A DNA stretch of 43,792 nt from an uncultured Bacteroidota bacterium (GTDB lineage Bacteria > Bacteroidota > Bacteroidia > Flavobacteriales > Flavobacteriaceae). Made by a program: the position numbers and the translations under genes. The notes below the pieces were generated by a model that saw only the letters and a list, made by a program, of their open reading frames with translations, searched no databases and was not told the origin of the DNA. Where the stretch lies: contig CAJWHM010000015.1 in assembly GCA_913041125.1 (NCBI GenBank), positions 1-43,792 of the forward strand, read 5' to 3'. Position 1 is the stretch's first letter. Every line of letters begins with the position of its first letter. This document shows positions 1-9,267 of the stretch, in pieces.

Positions 1-302
1 TCAATGACACTTTGATAAATTCTACCGGTAGTAACGTTATTTGCTTGAGATGTAGACACATTCAAAAAACGTTCATAATGACCCAAATCTAGGTCTGTTT
101 CAGCACCATCATCAGTAACGAAACATTCTCCGTGTTCATAAGGATTAAGAGTTCCCGGGTCCACATTGATGTAAGGGTCAAATTTTTGTATAGTTACTTT
201 AAAGCTTTGTGATTGTAATAGTTTTGCCAAAGATGCAGCAATTATTCCTTTCCCTAATGATGAGGTTACTCCTCCAGTTACAAAAATATATTTAGTTGGC
301 AT
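1..302 (-). CDS. pyrG: CTP synthase, N-terminal part (cut by window edge)
   Basis: CTP synthase makes CTP from UTP, ATP and glutamine, the last step of pyrimidine nucleotide synthesis in the cytoplasm. The first 100 residues are visible. They begin [19 protein letters not shown], the family's typical start with its P-loop-like nucleotide-binding segment, followed by the conserved stretches around [12 protein letters not shown] and [14 protein letters not shown]. The rest of the synthetase domain and the whole glutamine amidotransferase domain lie outside the window. The ATG at 300-302 is the obvious start. A promoter -7 element lies about 34 nt upstream, and an inverted repeat in the leader abuts the start codon (separate entries). 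Identification is certain; completeness cannot be judged. Confidence 0.97.
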   Translation of the reverse strand, partial: MPTKYIFVTGGVTSSLGKGIIAASLAKLLQSQSFKVTIQKFDPYINVDPGTLNPYEHGECFVTDDGAETDLDLGHYERFLNVSTSQANNVTTGRIYQSVI

Positions 303-333
303 CCGGTTGATTTAGTTCATTAATAAAACCGGA
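302..333 (-). promoter_or_regulatory. Inverted repeat in the pyrG leader
   Basis: TCCGGTT at 302-308 and AACCGGA at 327-333 form a perfect 7-bp inverted repeat with an 18-nt loop. On the minus strand the distal arm ends inside the pyrG ATG. In the mRNA this hairpin could mask the start codon. There is no T tract, so it does not look like an intrinsic terminator. Its role is inferred from position only. Confidence 0.45.
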
Positions 334-335
334 CT

Positions 336-343
336 CAAATTTA
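336..343 (-). promoter_or_regulatory. Candidate pyrG promoter -7 element (TAAATTTG)
   Basis: The minus strand reads TAAATTTG, an exact match to the Bacteroidota -7 consensus TAnnTTTG, about 34 nt before the pyrG ATG. I see no clear TTG at the -33 position. The gap 303-375 holds this element and the leader inverted repeat, and no gene. Confidence 0.5.
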
Positions 344-375
344 CGAAAATCAGGTTAAATTATAGTTTTAGATAA

Positions 376-2115
376 CTATTCTTTTAATTCAAATATATCA
401 TAGCCATTATGTTCCAAGATATAATATGCTTTATTAATGTAGGATTCATTATCATTTTCCTCATATAAGAATCTGTTTGACTCATATTGTGTTTCTCCTA
501 ATTCGATTGATTTTGAAAAATTTTTTGCAAAAGCTGTTCTTAAAATAGCATCCATGGTAACATCGTATCCACGTAAAGCCTCTATATTAGGATATTTGCC
601 AAATTTATCAATAAAGCTTTTAACATAGCTTTCATCATAAGTTTTATAAAATGGTTTGAATCCACTTGGATATTTAAGTTTTATTCCTCCTAAAGCTTTC
701 CTTGATAAATTATCATTGTTGTATGCATTACCTCGATATGTTGTATACACTTGTACATTTCTATTTTCAGTATTTTGGGAATTGAACTGAGAAATTGCAC
801 TTGCTATTAAAGGGAAAGATTGTGTTTCTAAAATAATTTTATTTTCAATTGAATCTAATAAAAGAGAATCAACTAATTCAGGAATTATATAATCAGACTT
901 CTCAGGACGTAATTTAATTGACCAAGGAAAACGTGATTGGAGTTCATTTTCAATATCTCTATTTTTTTCATCAGCGACAATAACTATGTGGTGTGTAGTG
1001 TCTAATTTCTTTTCTAAATATTCATACATTTTATTTCGAAAAAAAGATTCCTCTGTCACAGATTGAATTACATTTTTTCTGTATTCAACTGGTCTAGTTG
1101 ATAGAGGAGAAATCTTTGGAATATTTTTTAAATTATTATTACTAGATAGATAATCAAAATTAGAGGGAATTAAAGGGCCTAAGATAAAATCTAATGATTC
1201 TAATTCTTTGGACTCAATTATTTCTTTTATTCGAGTGAGATTATTTTGTGTGTCATAATTAAATAAATCAATTTCTAATCCTTTATTAATTAATTTATCG
1301 ACGGCAAAAAGAACACCAGAGTAAAAATCTAAAGAAACTGTATGAAGGTTTCTCTCTTCTAAAATTCTTTTTGTATCCTCAATAGAGTCAAAAATTATCT
1401 CATTTGATTTAAAAGGAAGCAATACTCCAAATTTTAATTTTTTCTTTATTAATAAAGAATCAATCAAATTAATTCTTTCAACAAGCAAATCATTTTTAAT
1501 TTTTAGTTCTCCAGTAAGTAATTCAGGAATTTTTAAAACCATACCTACTTGAAGACCTGTTTCTATTAATTTTGGATTAAGTGATTCTAACTCAGAACGA
1601 TTAATACCTAATTTTTTTTCTATCCTATAAAACCCTTCAGATGGTTGAACACTATAATAATTATAAAGAGTGTCTTTCTCGGGTATTGAATCCAAAAGTA
1701 AAGTATTTCTTACTCTGATTTCTTGTCCTATTTTTAATCCATTTACTAAAATTGGATTTAAAGAATCAAGTTCACGAATAGTCATTCCATATTTGTATGC
1801 TAATCGCCATTTTGTTTCTTTTGGCTTGACCTCATGAATATTATATGTCTGTGAGGGAATATTTTTTTCAACAAGCTTTAATTCTTTATTTTGATTATAT
1901 ACTGGAATTCTCAAAAGTAATTTTTTCTTTATTCCTGTTTTTTTTAAAAATGGGTTATACTCTAAAAGTTGACTTTCTTTAATATCATATTTATTAATTA
2001 TTTGATCTAAGGTTTCATCTTTTTTAACACGATGTGACAGAAAACTTTTAGGAACCTGAGCAAAATTTTTGGTTAAGGCAAAGCACAAAAAAAAGAAAAG
2101 AAAAATTTTTTTCAT
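376..2115 (-). CDS. Exported LysM protein with periplasmic-binding-protein-like C-terminal domain
   Basis: Probably a cell-envelope protein that binds peptidoglycan through LysM repeats; its substrate is unknown. The start chosen is MKKIFLFFFLC at 2115, which gives a clean signal peptide ending near NFAQ. A further in-frame ATG at 2145 would overlap guaA and add ten residues before the signal. Three LysM-like repeats follow, at about residues 25-72, 90-137 and 152-197, each with the xxNPxL...LKIGQ/VGMxLxIP pattern. The remaining 350 residues resemble type 1 periplasmic binding proteins (KFGVLLPF near 228, DFYSGVLFAVD near 263), as in branched-chain amino acid receptors. It follows guaA by 20 nt, probably co-transcribed. 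Similar LysM/receptor-like proteins occur in other Flavobacteriia; the function there is also not established, to my knowledge. Confidence 0.85.
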   Translation of the reverse strand: MKKIFLFFFLCFALTKNFAQVPKSFLSHRVKKDETLDQIINKYDIKESQLLEYNPFLKKTGIKKKLLLRIPVYNQNKELKLVEKNIPSQTYNIHEVKPKETKWRLAYKYGMTIRELDSLNPILVNGLKIGQEIRVRNTLLLDSIPEKDTLYNYYSVQPSEGFYRIEKKLGINRSELESLNPKLIETGLQVGMVLKIPELLTGELKIKNDLLVERINLIDSLLIKKKLKFGVLLPFKSNEIIFDSIEDTKRILEERNLHTVSLDFYSGVLFAVDKLINKGLEIDLFNYDTQNNLTRIKEIIESKELESLDFILGPLIPSNFDYLSSNNNLKNIPKISPLSTRPVEYRKNVIQSVTEESFFRNKMYEYLEKKLDTTHHIVIVADEKNRDIENELQSRFPWSIKLRPEKSDYIIPELVDSLLLDSIENKIILETQSFPLIASAISQFNSQNTENRNVQVYTTYRGNAYNNDNLSRKALGGIKLKYPSGFKPFYKTYDESYVKSFIDKFGKYPNIEALRGYDVTMDAILRTAFAKNFSKSIELGETQYESNRFLYEENDNESYINKAYYILEHNGYDIFELKE

Positions 2116-2135
2116 AAACAGGCTTTTTTTTAAAA

Positions 2136-3665
2136 CTATTCCCATTCTATTGTTGCTGGTGGTTTAGAACTTATATCGTATACAACTCTATTAATACCTT
2201 TTACATTATTAATAATCTCGTTCGAAATTTTTTGTAAAAAAGTGTATGGTAAATCGACCCAATCTGCAGTCATACCATCCGTAGATTGAACAGCTCTTAA
2301 TGCTACACAATTTTCATAGGTACGCTCGTCACCCATTACACCAACACTATTCACTGGTAGAAAAATAGCTCCTGCTTGCCAAATTTGATCATACAAATTC
2401 CATTTTTTCAGACCTTGAATAAATATTGAATCAACTTCCTGAAGAACACGAACCTTTTCGGGGGAAATTTCACCCAAAATTCTTATAGCTAATCCAGGAC
2501 CTGGAAAAGGATGTCTACCAAGTAATATTGGATCCATTCCCAAACTTTTTCCAACACGACGAACTTCGTCCTTAAATAACATTCTTAAAGGTTCAACTAA
2601 TTCAAGTTTCATATAGTCAGGCAATCCTCCAACATTATGATGGGATTTTATTGTAGCTGAAGGACCATTAACAGAAATCGATTCAATTACATCAGGATAA
2701 ATTGTTCCTTGTCCTAACCACTTTGCATCCTTTACTTTTTGAGATTCAGAATCAAATACATCAATAAATATTTTCCCAATAATTTTTCTCTTTGATTCTG
2801 GATCAGATATACCTTCCAATGCACTCAGAAATTTATTTGAAGCGTCAACACCCTTAACATTAAGTCCCATCCCAGAATATTGATCTAATACTTGATTAAA
2901 TTCATTTTTTCTCAAAAGACCATTATTAACAAAAATACAATTCAGTTGATTTCCAATAGCTTTATGAAGTAAAGTTGCTGCAACAGAAGAATCGACTCCA
3001 CCAGAAAGACCAAGTATTACCTTATCATGTCCAACCCTAGATTTAATATCTTTTATTGCCATATCAACAAAAGAATTTGGCGTCCAATCTTGCTCAACAG
3101 ATGATATGTCAACCAAAAAATTTTGTAAAATTTGTTTTCCATCTGACGAATGATAAACCTCTGGATGAAACTGTATCGCGTAAGTTGGTTCATTTATGAT
3201 TTTATAAGCTGCATTGATGACATCTTCAGTACTACCAATGCATTCACCTCCATTTGGCAAAGTTAAAATTGTGTCTGCGTGGCTCATCCATACTTGACTG
3301 TTTTTTGACACATCTTTGAAGATTGGATCACTTGATTTAAAAGATGTTAAGTTTGCCCGTCCGTATTCTCTCGAATTTGATGGACTTACTTCACCTCCAT
3401 AAAAATGAGCTAAGTATTGAGCACCGTAACATACACCAAGTAAAGGAATTTTTCCTTTTATCTTATTTAAATCTGGATGAGGTGCATCGTTAGACCTAAC
3501 AGAAAATGGTGATCCAGATAGAATAACTGCTTTAAAACTTAAAATATCTTTAGGAAGCTTGTTAAATGGATGAATCTCACAAAATATAAAAAGCTCTCTG
3601 ACACGGCGAGCAATTAATTGTGTATACTGTGATCCGAAATCGAGTATAAGTACCTTATTCTGCAT
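2136..3665 (-). CDS. guaA: GMP synthase (glutamine-hydrolysing)
   Basis: Converts XMP to GMP with ATP and glutamine. The class I glutamine amidotransferase domain comes first, with nucleophile Cys79 in GVCYGAQ and His167/Glu169 in QFHPEV. Then comes the ATP-pyrophosphatase domain with its PP-loop SGGVDS at about 221-226, and the C-terminal dimerisation domain ending KPPATIEWE, the canonical terminus. At 509 residues it is of normal length. I chose the ATG at 3663-3665 ([11 protein letters not shown]) rather than the upstream in-frame TTG at 3671, because homologues start here. A TATTTTTG promoter element ends only 3 nt upstream of this ATG. A downstream LysM-protein gene follows by 20 nt. All catalytic residues are present. 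Confidence 0.98.
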   Translation of the reverse strand: MQNKVLILDFGSQYTQLIARRVRELFIFCEIHPFNKLPKDILSFKAVILSGSPFSVRSNDAPHPDLNKIKGKIPLLGVCYGAQYLAHFYGGEVSPSNSREYGRANLTSFKSSDPIFKDVSKNSQVWMSHADTILTLPNGGECIGSTEDVINAAYKIINEPTYAIQFHPEVYHSSDGKQILQNFLVDISSVEQDWTPNSFVDMAIKDIKSRVGHDKVILGLSGGVDSSVAATLLHKAIGNQLNCIFVNNGLLRKNEFNQVLDQYSGMGLNVKGVDASNKFLSALEGISDPESKRKIIGKIFIDVFDSESQKVKDAKWLGQGTIYPDVIESISVNGPSATIKSHHNVGGLPDYMKLELVEPLRMLFKDEVRRVGKSLGMDPILLGRHPFPGPGLAIRILGEISPEKVRVLQEVDSIFIQGLKKWNLYDQIWQAGAIFLPVNSVGVMGDERTYENCVALRAVQSTDGMTADWVDLPYTFLQKISNEIINNVKGINRVVYDISSKPPATIEWE

Positions 3666-3668
3666 GAG

Positions 3669-3676
3669 CAAAAATA
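3669..3676 (-). promoter_or_regulatory. Candidate guaA -7 element (TATTTTTG)
   Basis: The minus strand has TATTTTTG, an exact TAnnTTTG match, separated from the guaA ATG by only three bases. If used, transcription would begin at or inside the first codons, giving a leaderless mRNA. No convincing -33 TTG is seen at 18-19 nt, so this may be a chance match in AT-rich DNA. Confidence 0.35.
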
Positions 3677-3727
3677 CAATTTAATCCAAGCCTGGAAAAT
3701 CCATTATCAAAATAATACAATTGTTTT

Positions 3728-5332
3728 TTAATATTTGATTAATGTAAAATTTGTAGTTAAAGGATTTAGAGTATTTAATAAAATTGGGATCATTTTGTGT
3801 CCAATTTCATGATAAAATGTAAAAAAATTAAAATTTCTTTCTTGAAGTTGATCATTTGGAAATAATTGATCGTGCAAATGAGTTAGTCTATTTAATTCAT
3901 CTTTATAAACCCTTTTTTGAGCTTTGTGTAATCTTTTTTCTAATTTATCTATTCCATTAATTTGTTTTTTTTCTTGAGCTCTAACTGCTCCTATAAAAGA
4001 TTTATCAGTTTTATCAGATAAATCTTTCAGAAAAATGAATTGTTTCTTTAATTTCTTTTTTAAAAAGGAAAGGTCTAAGTTTATTTTACTTAACTGTTGA
4101 ATTTTTTGATTAATTAACTTCTCTCTGTTTAAAAATAGATCTGTCACATTTAAATTTAATTTTAGTGTTTTATTTTTTTGTTTTTCCGAATAAAGTAATA
4201 CGGAATTACGCAATAATAAAGAAGGGAATAAAACATTGTTTCTATCAAACATCTTTTTTAATTGTAACCAATAGGCTATTTCTCCTGCCCCACCTATGTA
4301 GCAAATATTTGGTAAAATTACTTCTTGATAAAGTGGTCTTAAAATAACATTAGGGGAAAAACGTTCAGGATTTTTATGTAAAAGTTCTAAAATTTCTTTT
4401 TTTGAAAATTTTTTCTCCGTATCAATTAAAGTAAAGTCCTTATCAATTTTTTCTATTCTAAATCTATTTTTTTTAGTTAGGTAAAAAAGATTAATAATTC
4501 TCGGGTTTACTTGAGATGAATAATTTTTATCATATATGTTTTTTAATAATTCAGTTTGTTTAATTACTTCTGAGTAATTTTTTTGATTTAAAAGTTCATC
4601 TTTTATGTAGGGGACGAATTGTGTTTTTAATTTTTTATTATGAGGTTCAATAACTAACAGTCCGCTTTTTCCAAAAAGTTCATTAACCATAAGAAAAGTT
4701 GCCTCTGCTAGATTTTTTGCTTTTCTATAACTTTTTTTAATTAAATTTTTTATATCTGTTGATTCAATTTTATTATCCAATATTGACTCAAAATCATCAA
4801 GAACTTTTTCTAAGTTATTTAATGAAAGTTGGCCTACCGCTCCATTGTAATCTTTCTTCCATGTAAAATATTTATTTTTGAATTGGAAAGAGTTTATTTC
4901 ATCAAAATCATGATCTTCGCTAGCCATCCAATAAATTGGAACAAAATTTGATTCTGGATATTTTTCTTTAAGTTGCTTACATAAATTAATCGTGCTTATT
5001 ATTTTGTAGATAAAATAAAGTGGCCCTGTCATTAAACATAATTGATGACCAGTTGTAACAGTAAAAGTGTTCTCTTTACCAATCAATTCTAGCTGATTTT
5101 TGACTTCTTCGGTGACATTGATTCCATTATATTGATCTTTCAAAACATTAACTAAAATATTTCGGTGCTGTCTCGAATAAGATATTTTCTTTCTTTGAAT
5201 TTGATCTTTAAAAGACTCTATATTTGGAAAGTTGTTATAAAATTGTTCTAATTTTTTGTTTTTGTCTAGATAATCACAAATTAATTGTGAAAAACGTCCA
5301 GTGGCTTTTATAGGAATATGAGTAGTCTTCAT
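3728..5332 (-). CDS. bshC: Bacillithiol biosynthesis cysteine-adding enzyme BshC
   Basis: BshC ligates cysteine to glucosaminyl-malate, the last step of bacillithiol synthesis. Recognition rests on the family's characteristic segments: TVTTGHQLCLMTGPLYFIYK near residue 92, FVPIYWMASEDHDFDEI near 130, VILRPLYQEVILPNICYIGG in the middle, and a lysine-rich coiled-coil region (about 390-500). At 534 residues it has the usual length. The ATG at 5332 gives the typical MKTTHIPIKATGRFS start. It sits upstream of guaA on the same strand with a 62-nt gap and is divergent from the M14 peptidase. Bacillithiol is known from Bacillota and many Bacteroidota, so the gene implies bacillithiol is the main low-molecular-weight thiol here; bshA and bshB are not in the window. 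Confidence 0.95.
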   Translation of the reverse strand: MKTTHIPIKATGRFSQLICDYLDKNKKLEQFYNNFPNIESFKDQIQRKKISYSRQHRNILVNVLKDQYNGINVTEEVKNQLELIGKENTFTVTTGHQLCLMTGPLYFIYKIISTINLCKQLKEKYPESNFVPIYWMASEDHDFDEINSFQFKNKYFTWKKDYNGAVGQLSLNNLEKVLDDFESILDNKIESTDIKNLIKKSYRKAKNLAEATFLMVNELFGKSGLLVIEPHNKKLKTQFVPYIKDELLNQKNYSEVIKQTELLKNIYDKNYSSQVNPRIINLFYLTKKNRFRIEKIDKDFTLIDTEKKFSKKEILELLHKNPERFSPNVILRPLYQEVILPNICYIGGAGEIAYWLQLKKMFDRNNVLFPSLLLRNSVLLYSEKQKNKTLKLNLNVTDLFLNREKLINQKIQQLSKINLDLSFLKKKLKKQFIFLKDLSDKTDKSFIGAVRAQEKKQINGIDKLEKRLHKAQKRVYKDELNRLTHLHDQLFPNDQLQERNFNFFTFYHEIGHKMIPILLNTLNPLTTNFTLIKY

Positions 5333-5375
5333 AAAACAATTTGTGTAAAGATATTCGTTTTTTAGAAAAAAGGAA

Positions 5376-5405
5376 TTTGAAGTTTGCTAAGAAAGTGTAA
5401 TTTTA
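5376..5405 (+). promoter_or_regulatory. Candidate promoter of the M14 peptidase gene
   Basis: TTTG at 5376-5379 is followed, after an 18-nt spacer, by TAATTTTA at 5398-5405 (seven of eight matches to TAnnTTTG). The ATG at 5415 is ten bases further on. Spacing and both boxes fit the Bacteroidota primary sigma factor consensus. The 82-nt divergent gap with bshC otherwise holds nothing recognisable. Confidence 0.5.
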
Positions 5406-5414
5406 AATTAAAAA

Positions 5415-7889
5415 ATGAAACATAATTTTTTTTTATTCCTGTTAATTTTTTTTCAATTTCAAGTCAGGAGTCAGATAAAATCTCCTAAAGAATTCCTTGG
5501 ATATGAATTAGGTTCTGAATTTAGTCTACATTATCAAATAGTTGACTATTTTAAACATTTGGAGAGCAACTCTTCTAAAATAAAGCTAGTTACTTATGGG
5601 AAAACAAATGAAGGTCGCTTATTACAATTAGCATTTATTTCAACTGAGCAGAATATTAAAAACTTAGAAGAAATTAGAATTAATCATCTTTCAAATAGTG
5701 GGAGTAATGAAGGAAAAAAAAATGAAAACAAATCAATAGTTTGGCTAAGCTACAATGTTCATGGAAATGAATCTTCAAGTTCAGAAGCCTCTCTCAAGAC
5801 TGCCTATTCACTGCTCACTAAACACCAGGATTGGCTTAAAGACACAATTGTAATTATAGATCCTTGCGTTAATCCAGACGGACGGGATAGGTATGTTACT
5901 TTTTTTAAACAAAACAGAAGTATTCCTTACGATAATAATAGAGATTCTAGAGAACATACAGAACCATGGCATAGTGGAAGAACAAATCATTACATATTTG
6001 ATTTAAATCGTGACTGGGCTTGGCTTACACAAATAGAATCACAAAATCGGATTGTTCAATATAATAGATGGCTACCACATATTCATGTTGATTTTCATGA
6101 GCAAGGAATAAATAGTCCATATTATTTTGCTCCAGCTGCTAAACCTTATCACGAAATAATTACAGATTTTCAAATTGATTTTCAAGATACTTTAGGAAAA
6201 AATCATGCAAAGTATTTTGATAAAAATGGATGGTTTTACTTTACAAAACAGCGTTTTGATCTTTTATATCCTAGTTATGGAGATACTTACCCTATGTTTT
6301 TGGGAAGTATAGGCATGACATATGAACAAGCTGGGGGAGGTATTGCGGGACTTGGGGTTAAAAATGATGAAAATTTAGTATTAACTTTAAAAGATAGGAT
6401 TGAACACCATTACACAACTGGAATATCAACAGTCGAAATGGCTTCAAAAAATAGAATTCAACTCAATAAGAATTATCAAACCTTTTTTAGTGATAAAAAT
6501 TTGAAATACAAAAATTTTGTTTTAGAAGGGGATATTTATAAAATTAATAATTTAAAAGATTTTTTAAATAAACATCAAATTAAAAGTAGTTATTTAAAGT
6601 CCGAAGAAATAATCAGAGGGATTGACTTTAAAGATCAAAAAAATACTAATCTTTCATTCAAAAAAAATTCCTTAGTTATTCCTACAAATCAAGTAAAAGG
6701 AAAAATGGTTCAAGTTTTATTTGAGCCCAAAACAAAACTTAGTGATTCATTAACCTATGATATTACAGCTTGGTCACTTGTATATGCTTATGGTTTAAAA
6801 GGAATTGCCACAAAAGAAAATATTAATACAGTTGATGTTATAACAGAAAAACAAAAACAAGTATTAATTGATGAAGATGCATATGGATATGCGATCACTT
6901 ATAAAAGTTTTGATGACAGTAAATTTTTAGCAGGACTTCTTAAAGAAAATATAAATGTTAGATATAATACAAAACCGATAAAAAATAGTGGTAAAAATTG
7001 GGATGAAGGCACACTTTTTATTTTTAAAGGAGATAACAGAAGTAATGAAGATTTTGCAGATAAATTAAGTGTGTTAGTCATAAAACATAATAAGAAAATA
7101 CATAAAATATCAACAGGATATTCAGATGAAGGTCCTGATCTTGGTGCAGATGAATTAAAATTTATTTATCCACCTAAAATAGCTATTTATCGAAGTGATG
7201 ACACTTCTCCATATAATTACGGAGAAGTTTGGCACTTTTTTGAAAAACAAATAGAATATCCTCTGATTCAAGTAAATGAAAAAAAACTAATCAAAATTTT
7301 ACCTAAAGTAGATTTACTAATTATACCAGATGGAAACTATAATAAGTGGTCAGAATTTAATAATGGTGACGTTATTGAAGAATGGTTAAATAAAGGTGGT
7401 AAAATCATAGCTTTATCTAGTGCGCTTAATCTCTTTACAAAATCTGAAATCTTTTCTTTAAGGAAAAAAGAAAAAAACAAACAAAATACTTCATTAACCC
7501 CTTTTGCTGATTTGGAAAAAAAACAAATAAGTGAAATTACAACTGGCAGCATTTTTGAAGCTAAGTTAGATAAAACTGATCCATTAAGTTTTGGAATAAA
7601 TACATATTATACTTTAAAACTTGACCCTGACTCTTATGATTTATTAGAGAATGGAGGGAATACATTTTTATTAGATGAAAAAGCATCTCCAATTTCCGGT
7701 TTCATTGGACATCTGGCTAAAGAAAATCAGAAAAAATCTCTATTATTTGGTTATGAAAATTTTGGTTACGGTAAAGTGATTTATTTTGTTGATAATCCTT
7801 TGTTTAGGGGTTTTTGGTATAATGGGAAACAAATTTTTTCAAATGCATTATTTTTTTTAGAAAATAGAGTATCCACTGTATTGAATTAA
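5415..7889 (+). CDS. Secreted M14 family zinc carboxypeptidase
   Basis: A zinc metallopeptidase, probably periplasmic or secreted, for peptide breakdown. A hydrophobic N-terminus (MKHNFFLFLLIFFQFQVRSQ) looks like a signal peptide ending at about residue 20. The M14 domain spans about 20-345. Visible zinc and catalytic residues are His116 and Glu119 in NVHGNES, His228 in VDFHEQG, and the probable catalytic Glu304 in MTYEQAGG; NPDGRDRY and DLNRDWAW are also typical. The C-terminal half (from about 600) holds a glutamine-amidotransferase-like fold of the kind seen in large Bacteroidota M14 proteins, with LLIIPDGNY and a final GYGKVIYFVDNPLFRGFW. It stands alone on the plus strand, convergent with rimO. 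The exact substrate is unknown. Confidence 0.9.
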   Translation: MKHNFFLFLLIFFQFQVRSQIKSPKEFLGYELGSEFSLHYQIVDYFKHLESNSSKIKLVTYGKTNEGRLLQLAFISTEQNIKNLEEIRINHLSNSGSNEGKKNENKSIVWLSYNVHGNESSSSEASLKTAYSLLTKHQDWLKDTIVIIDPCVNPDGRDRYVTFFKQNRSIPYDNNRDSREHTEPWHSGRTNHYIFDLNRDWAWLTQIESQNRIVQYNRWLPHIHVDFHEQGINSPYYFAPAAKPYHEIITDFQIDFQDTLGKNHAKYFDKNGWFYFTKQRFDLLYPSYGDTYPMFLGSIGMTYEQAGGGIAGLGVKNDENLVLTLKDRIEHHYTTGISTVEMASKNRIQLNKNYQTFFSDKNLKYKNFVLEGDIYKINNLKDFLNKHQIKSSYLKSEEIIRGIDFKDQKNTNLSFKKNSLVIPTNQVKGKMVQVLFEPKTKLSDSLTYDITAWSLVYAYGLKGIATKENINTVDVITEKQKQVLIDEDAYGYAITYKSFDDSKFLAGLLKENINVRYNTKPIKNSGKNWDEGTLFIFKGDNRSNEDFADKLSVLVIKHNKKIHKISTGYSDEGPDLGADELKFIYPPKIAIYRSDDTSPYNYGEVWHFFEKQIEYPLIQVNEKKLIKILPKVDLLIIPDGNYNKWSEFNNGDVIEEWLNKGGKIIALSSALNLFTKSEIFSLRKKEKNKQNTSLTPFADLEKKQISEITTGSIFEAKLDKTDPLSFGINTYYTLKLDPDSYDLLENGGNTFLLDEKASPISGFIGHLAKENQKKSLLFGYENFGYGKVIYFVDNPLFRGFWYNGKQIFSNALFFLENRVSTVLN

Positions 7890-7952
7890 AAAATTTGACA
7901 TTTCTAGCAAAAATAATTTAATTTAAAGAAGTAACTATTTAAGTCCCTCAAT

Positions 7953-9260
7953 TTAGATATTAATTGGAATTCCTATTAAGTCATAATCTGTGGCTTCTGT
8001 AATTTTTATGTTTACAAATTGGCCACTTTTTAGGTAAAAATTTTTAGCATCTATTAAAACTTCATTGTCAACGTCTGGTGAGTCCATGAAAGTTCTACCA
8101 ATAAAATTTAACCCTTCTTTTCTGTCTATAAGGCATCTGAAAATTTTCCCAACACAAGCTTGATTATTTTCCCATGAAATTTGTGATTGAACATCCATAA
8201 TAATATTAGATCTTTCTTGTTTAACTTCTTCGGGTACATTATCATGTAGTTTAAAGGCATGAGTATTTTCCTCATGACTATAAGTAAAACACCCTAACCT
8301 TTCAAAACGCATCTCCTTAACCCAGTTTTTTAAGATTTCAAAATCTTCTTCAGTTTCTCCTGGATAACCTACAATTAGTGTTGTTCTTAGAATAATGCCA
8401 GGTACTTTTTTCCTTATTTTTTTTATTAATGAGGTTGTTTTTTTTTGTGAAGTCCCTCTTCTCATTGATTTTAAGATTGAGTCTGATATATGTTGAAGTG
8501 GAATGTCCAAATAATTACAAATTTTACTTTCCTCTCTAATAACTTCTAAAACATCTTCTGGAAAACCCGTTGGGAATGCGTAATGTAATCTTATCCATTC
8601 TATACCTTCAACTTTTACTAAAGAGCGAAGCAAGTCTGCTAAACTTCTTTTTTTATAAAGATCTAGTCCATAGTAAGTTAGATCTTGGGCAATTAAAATT
8701 AATTCTTTAACACCATCACTTGCTAAATGTTTTGCTTGTTTGACAAGCTCTTCTATAGGTGTTGAGTTATGTTTTCCTCTCATCAATGGAATTGCACAAA
8801 AAGAACAGGGACGGTTACAACCTTCAGCAATTTTCATATATGCAAAATACTTTGGTGTGGTAAGCATCCTCTCTCCTATTAATTCATGCTTGTAGTCTGC
8901 TCCTAAAACCTTTAATAATTGTGGGAGGTCAGTTGTTCCAAAGTAAGCATCTACTTGTGGAATTTCTTTTTCTAGATCTGTTTTATAACGCTCACTTAAA
9001 CATCCTGTTACATAAACCTCATCTACTTTACCTTCCTTTTTAAATTGAATTTGCTCTAAAATAGTATTTACTGACTCTTCTTTTGCATTATCAATAAATC
9101 CGCATGTATTAATGACCACTATATTTCCATGTTCTTGATGAACAACATTTTTATCATTTGCCTTTAGTTGTCCCATTAAAACTTCAGAATCAAAAATGTT
9201 TTTTGAACATCCAAGTGTAATTACATTAATTACATTCCTTTTAGAATACTTTGTTCTCAT
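7953..9260 (-). CDS. rimO: Ribosomal protein uS12 methylthiotransferase RimO
   Basis: A radical SAM enzyme that adds a methylthio group to an aspartate of ribosomal protein uS12. The N-terminal MTTase domain has the three cluster cysteines Cys18 (TLGCSK), Cys53 (INTCGF) and Cys87 (VTGCLSE). The radical SAM motif is CNRPCSFC, with Cys148, Cys152 and Cys155. The C-terminal TRAM domain occupies about the last 65 residues. The 435-residue length and the GCSKN start fit RimO rather than MiaB, which is longer and has a different N-terminus. It is the last gene of a tight minus-strand group, seven nt after the amidase gene. The convergent gap to the M14 gene (7890-7952) shows no clear terminator hairpin. 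Confidence 0.96.
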   Translation of the reverse strand: MRTKYSKRNVINVITLGCSKNIFDSEVLMGQLKANDKNVVHQEHGNIVVINTCGFIDNAKEESVNTILEQIQFKKEGKVDEVYVTGCLSERYKTDLEKEIPQVDAYFGTTDLPQLLKVLGADYKHELIGERMLTTPKYFAYMKIAEGCNRPCSFCAIPLMRGKHNSTPIEELVKQAKHLASDGVKELILIAQDLTYYGLDLYKKRSLADLLRSLVKVEGIEWIRLHYAFPTGFPEDVLEVIREESKICNYLDIPLQHISDSILKSMRRGTSQKKTTSLIKKIRKKVPGIILRTTLIVGYPGETEEDFEILKNWVKEMRFERLGCFTYSHEENTHAFKLHDNVPEEVKQERSNIIMDVQSQISWENNQACVGKIFRCLIDRKEGLNFIGRTFMDSPDVDNEVLIDAKNFYLKSGQFVNIKITEATDYDLIGIPINI

Positions 9261-9267
9261 ATATTAT

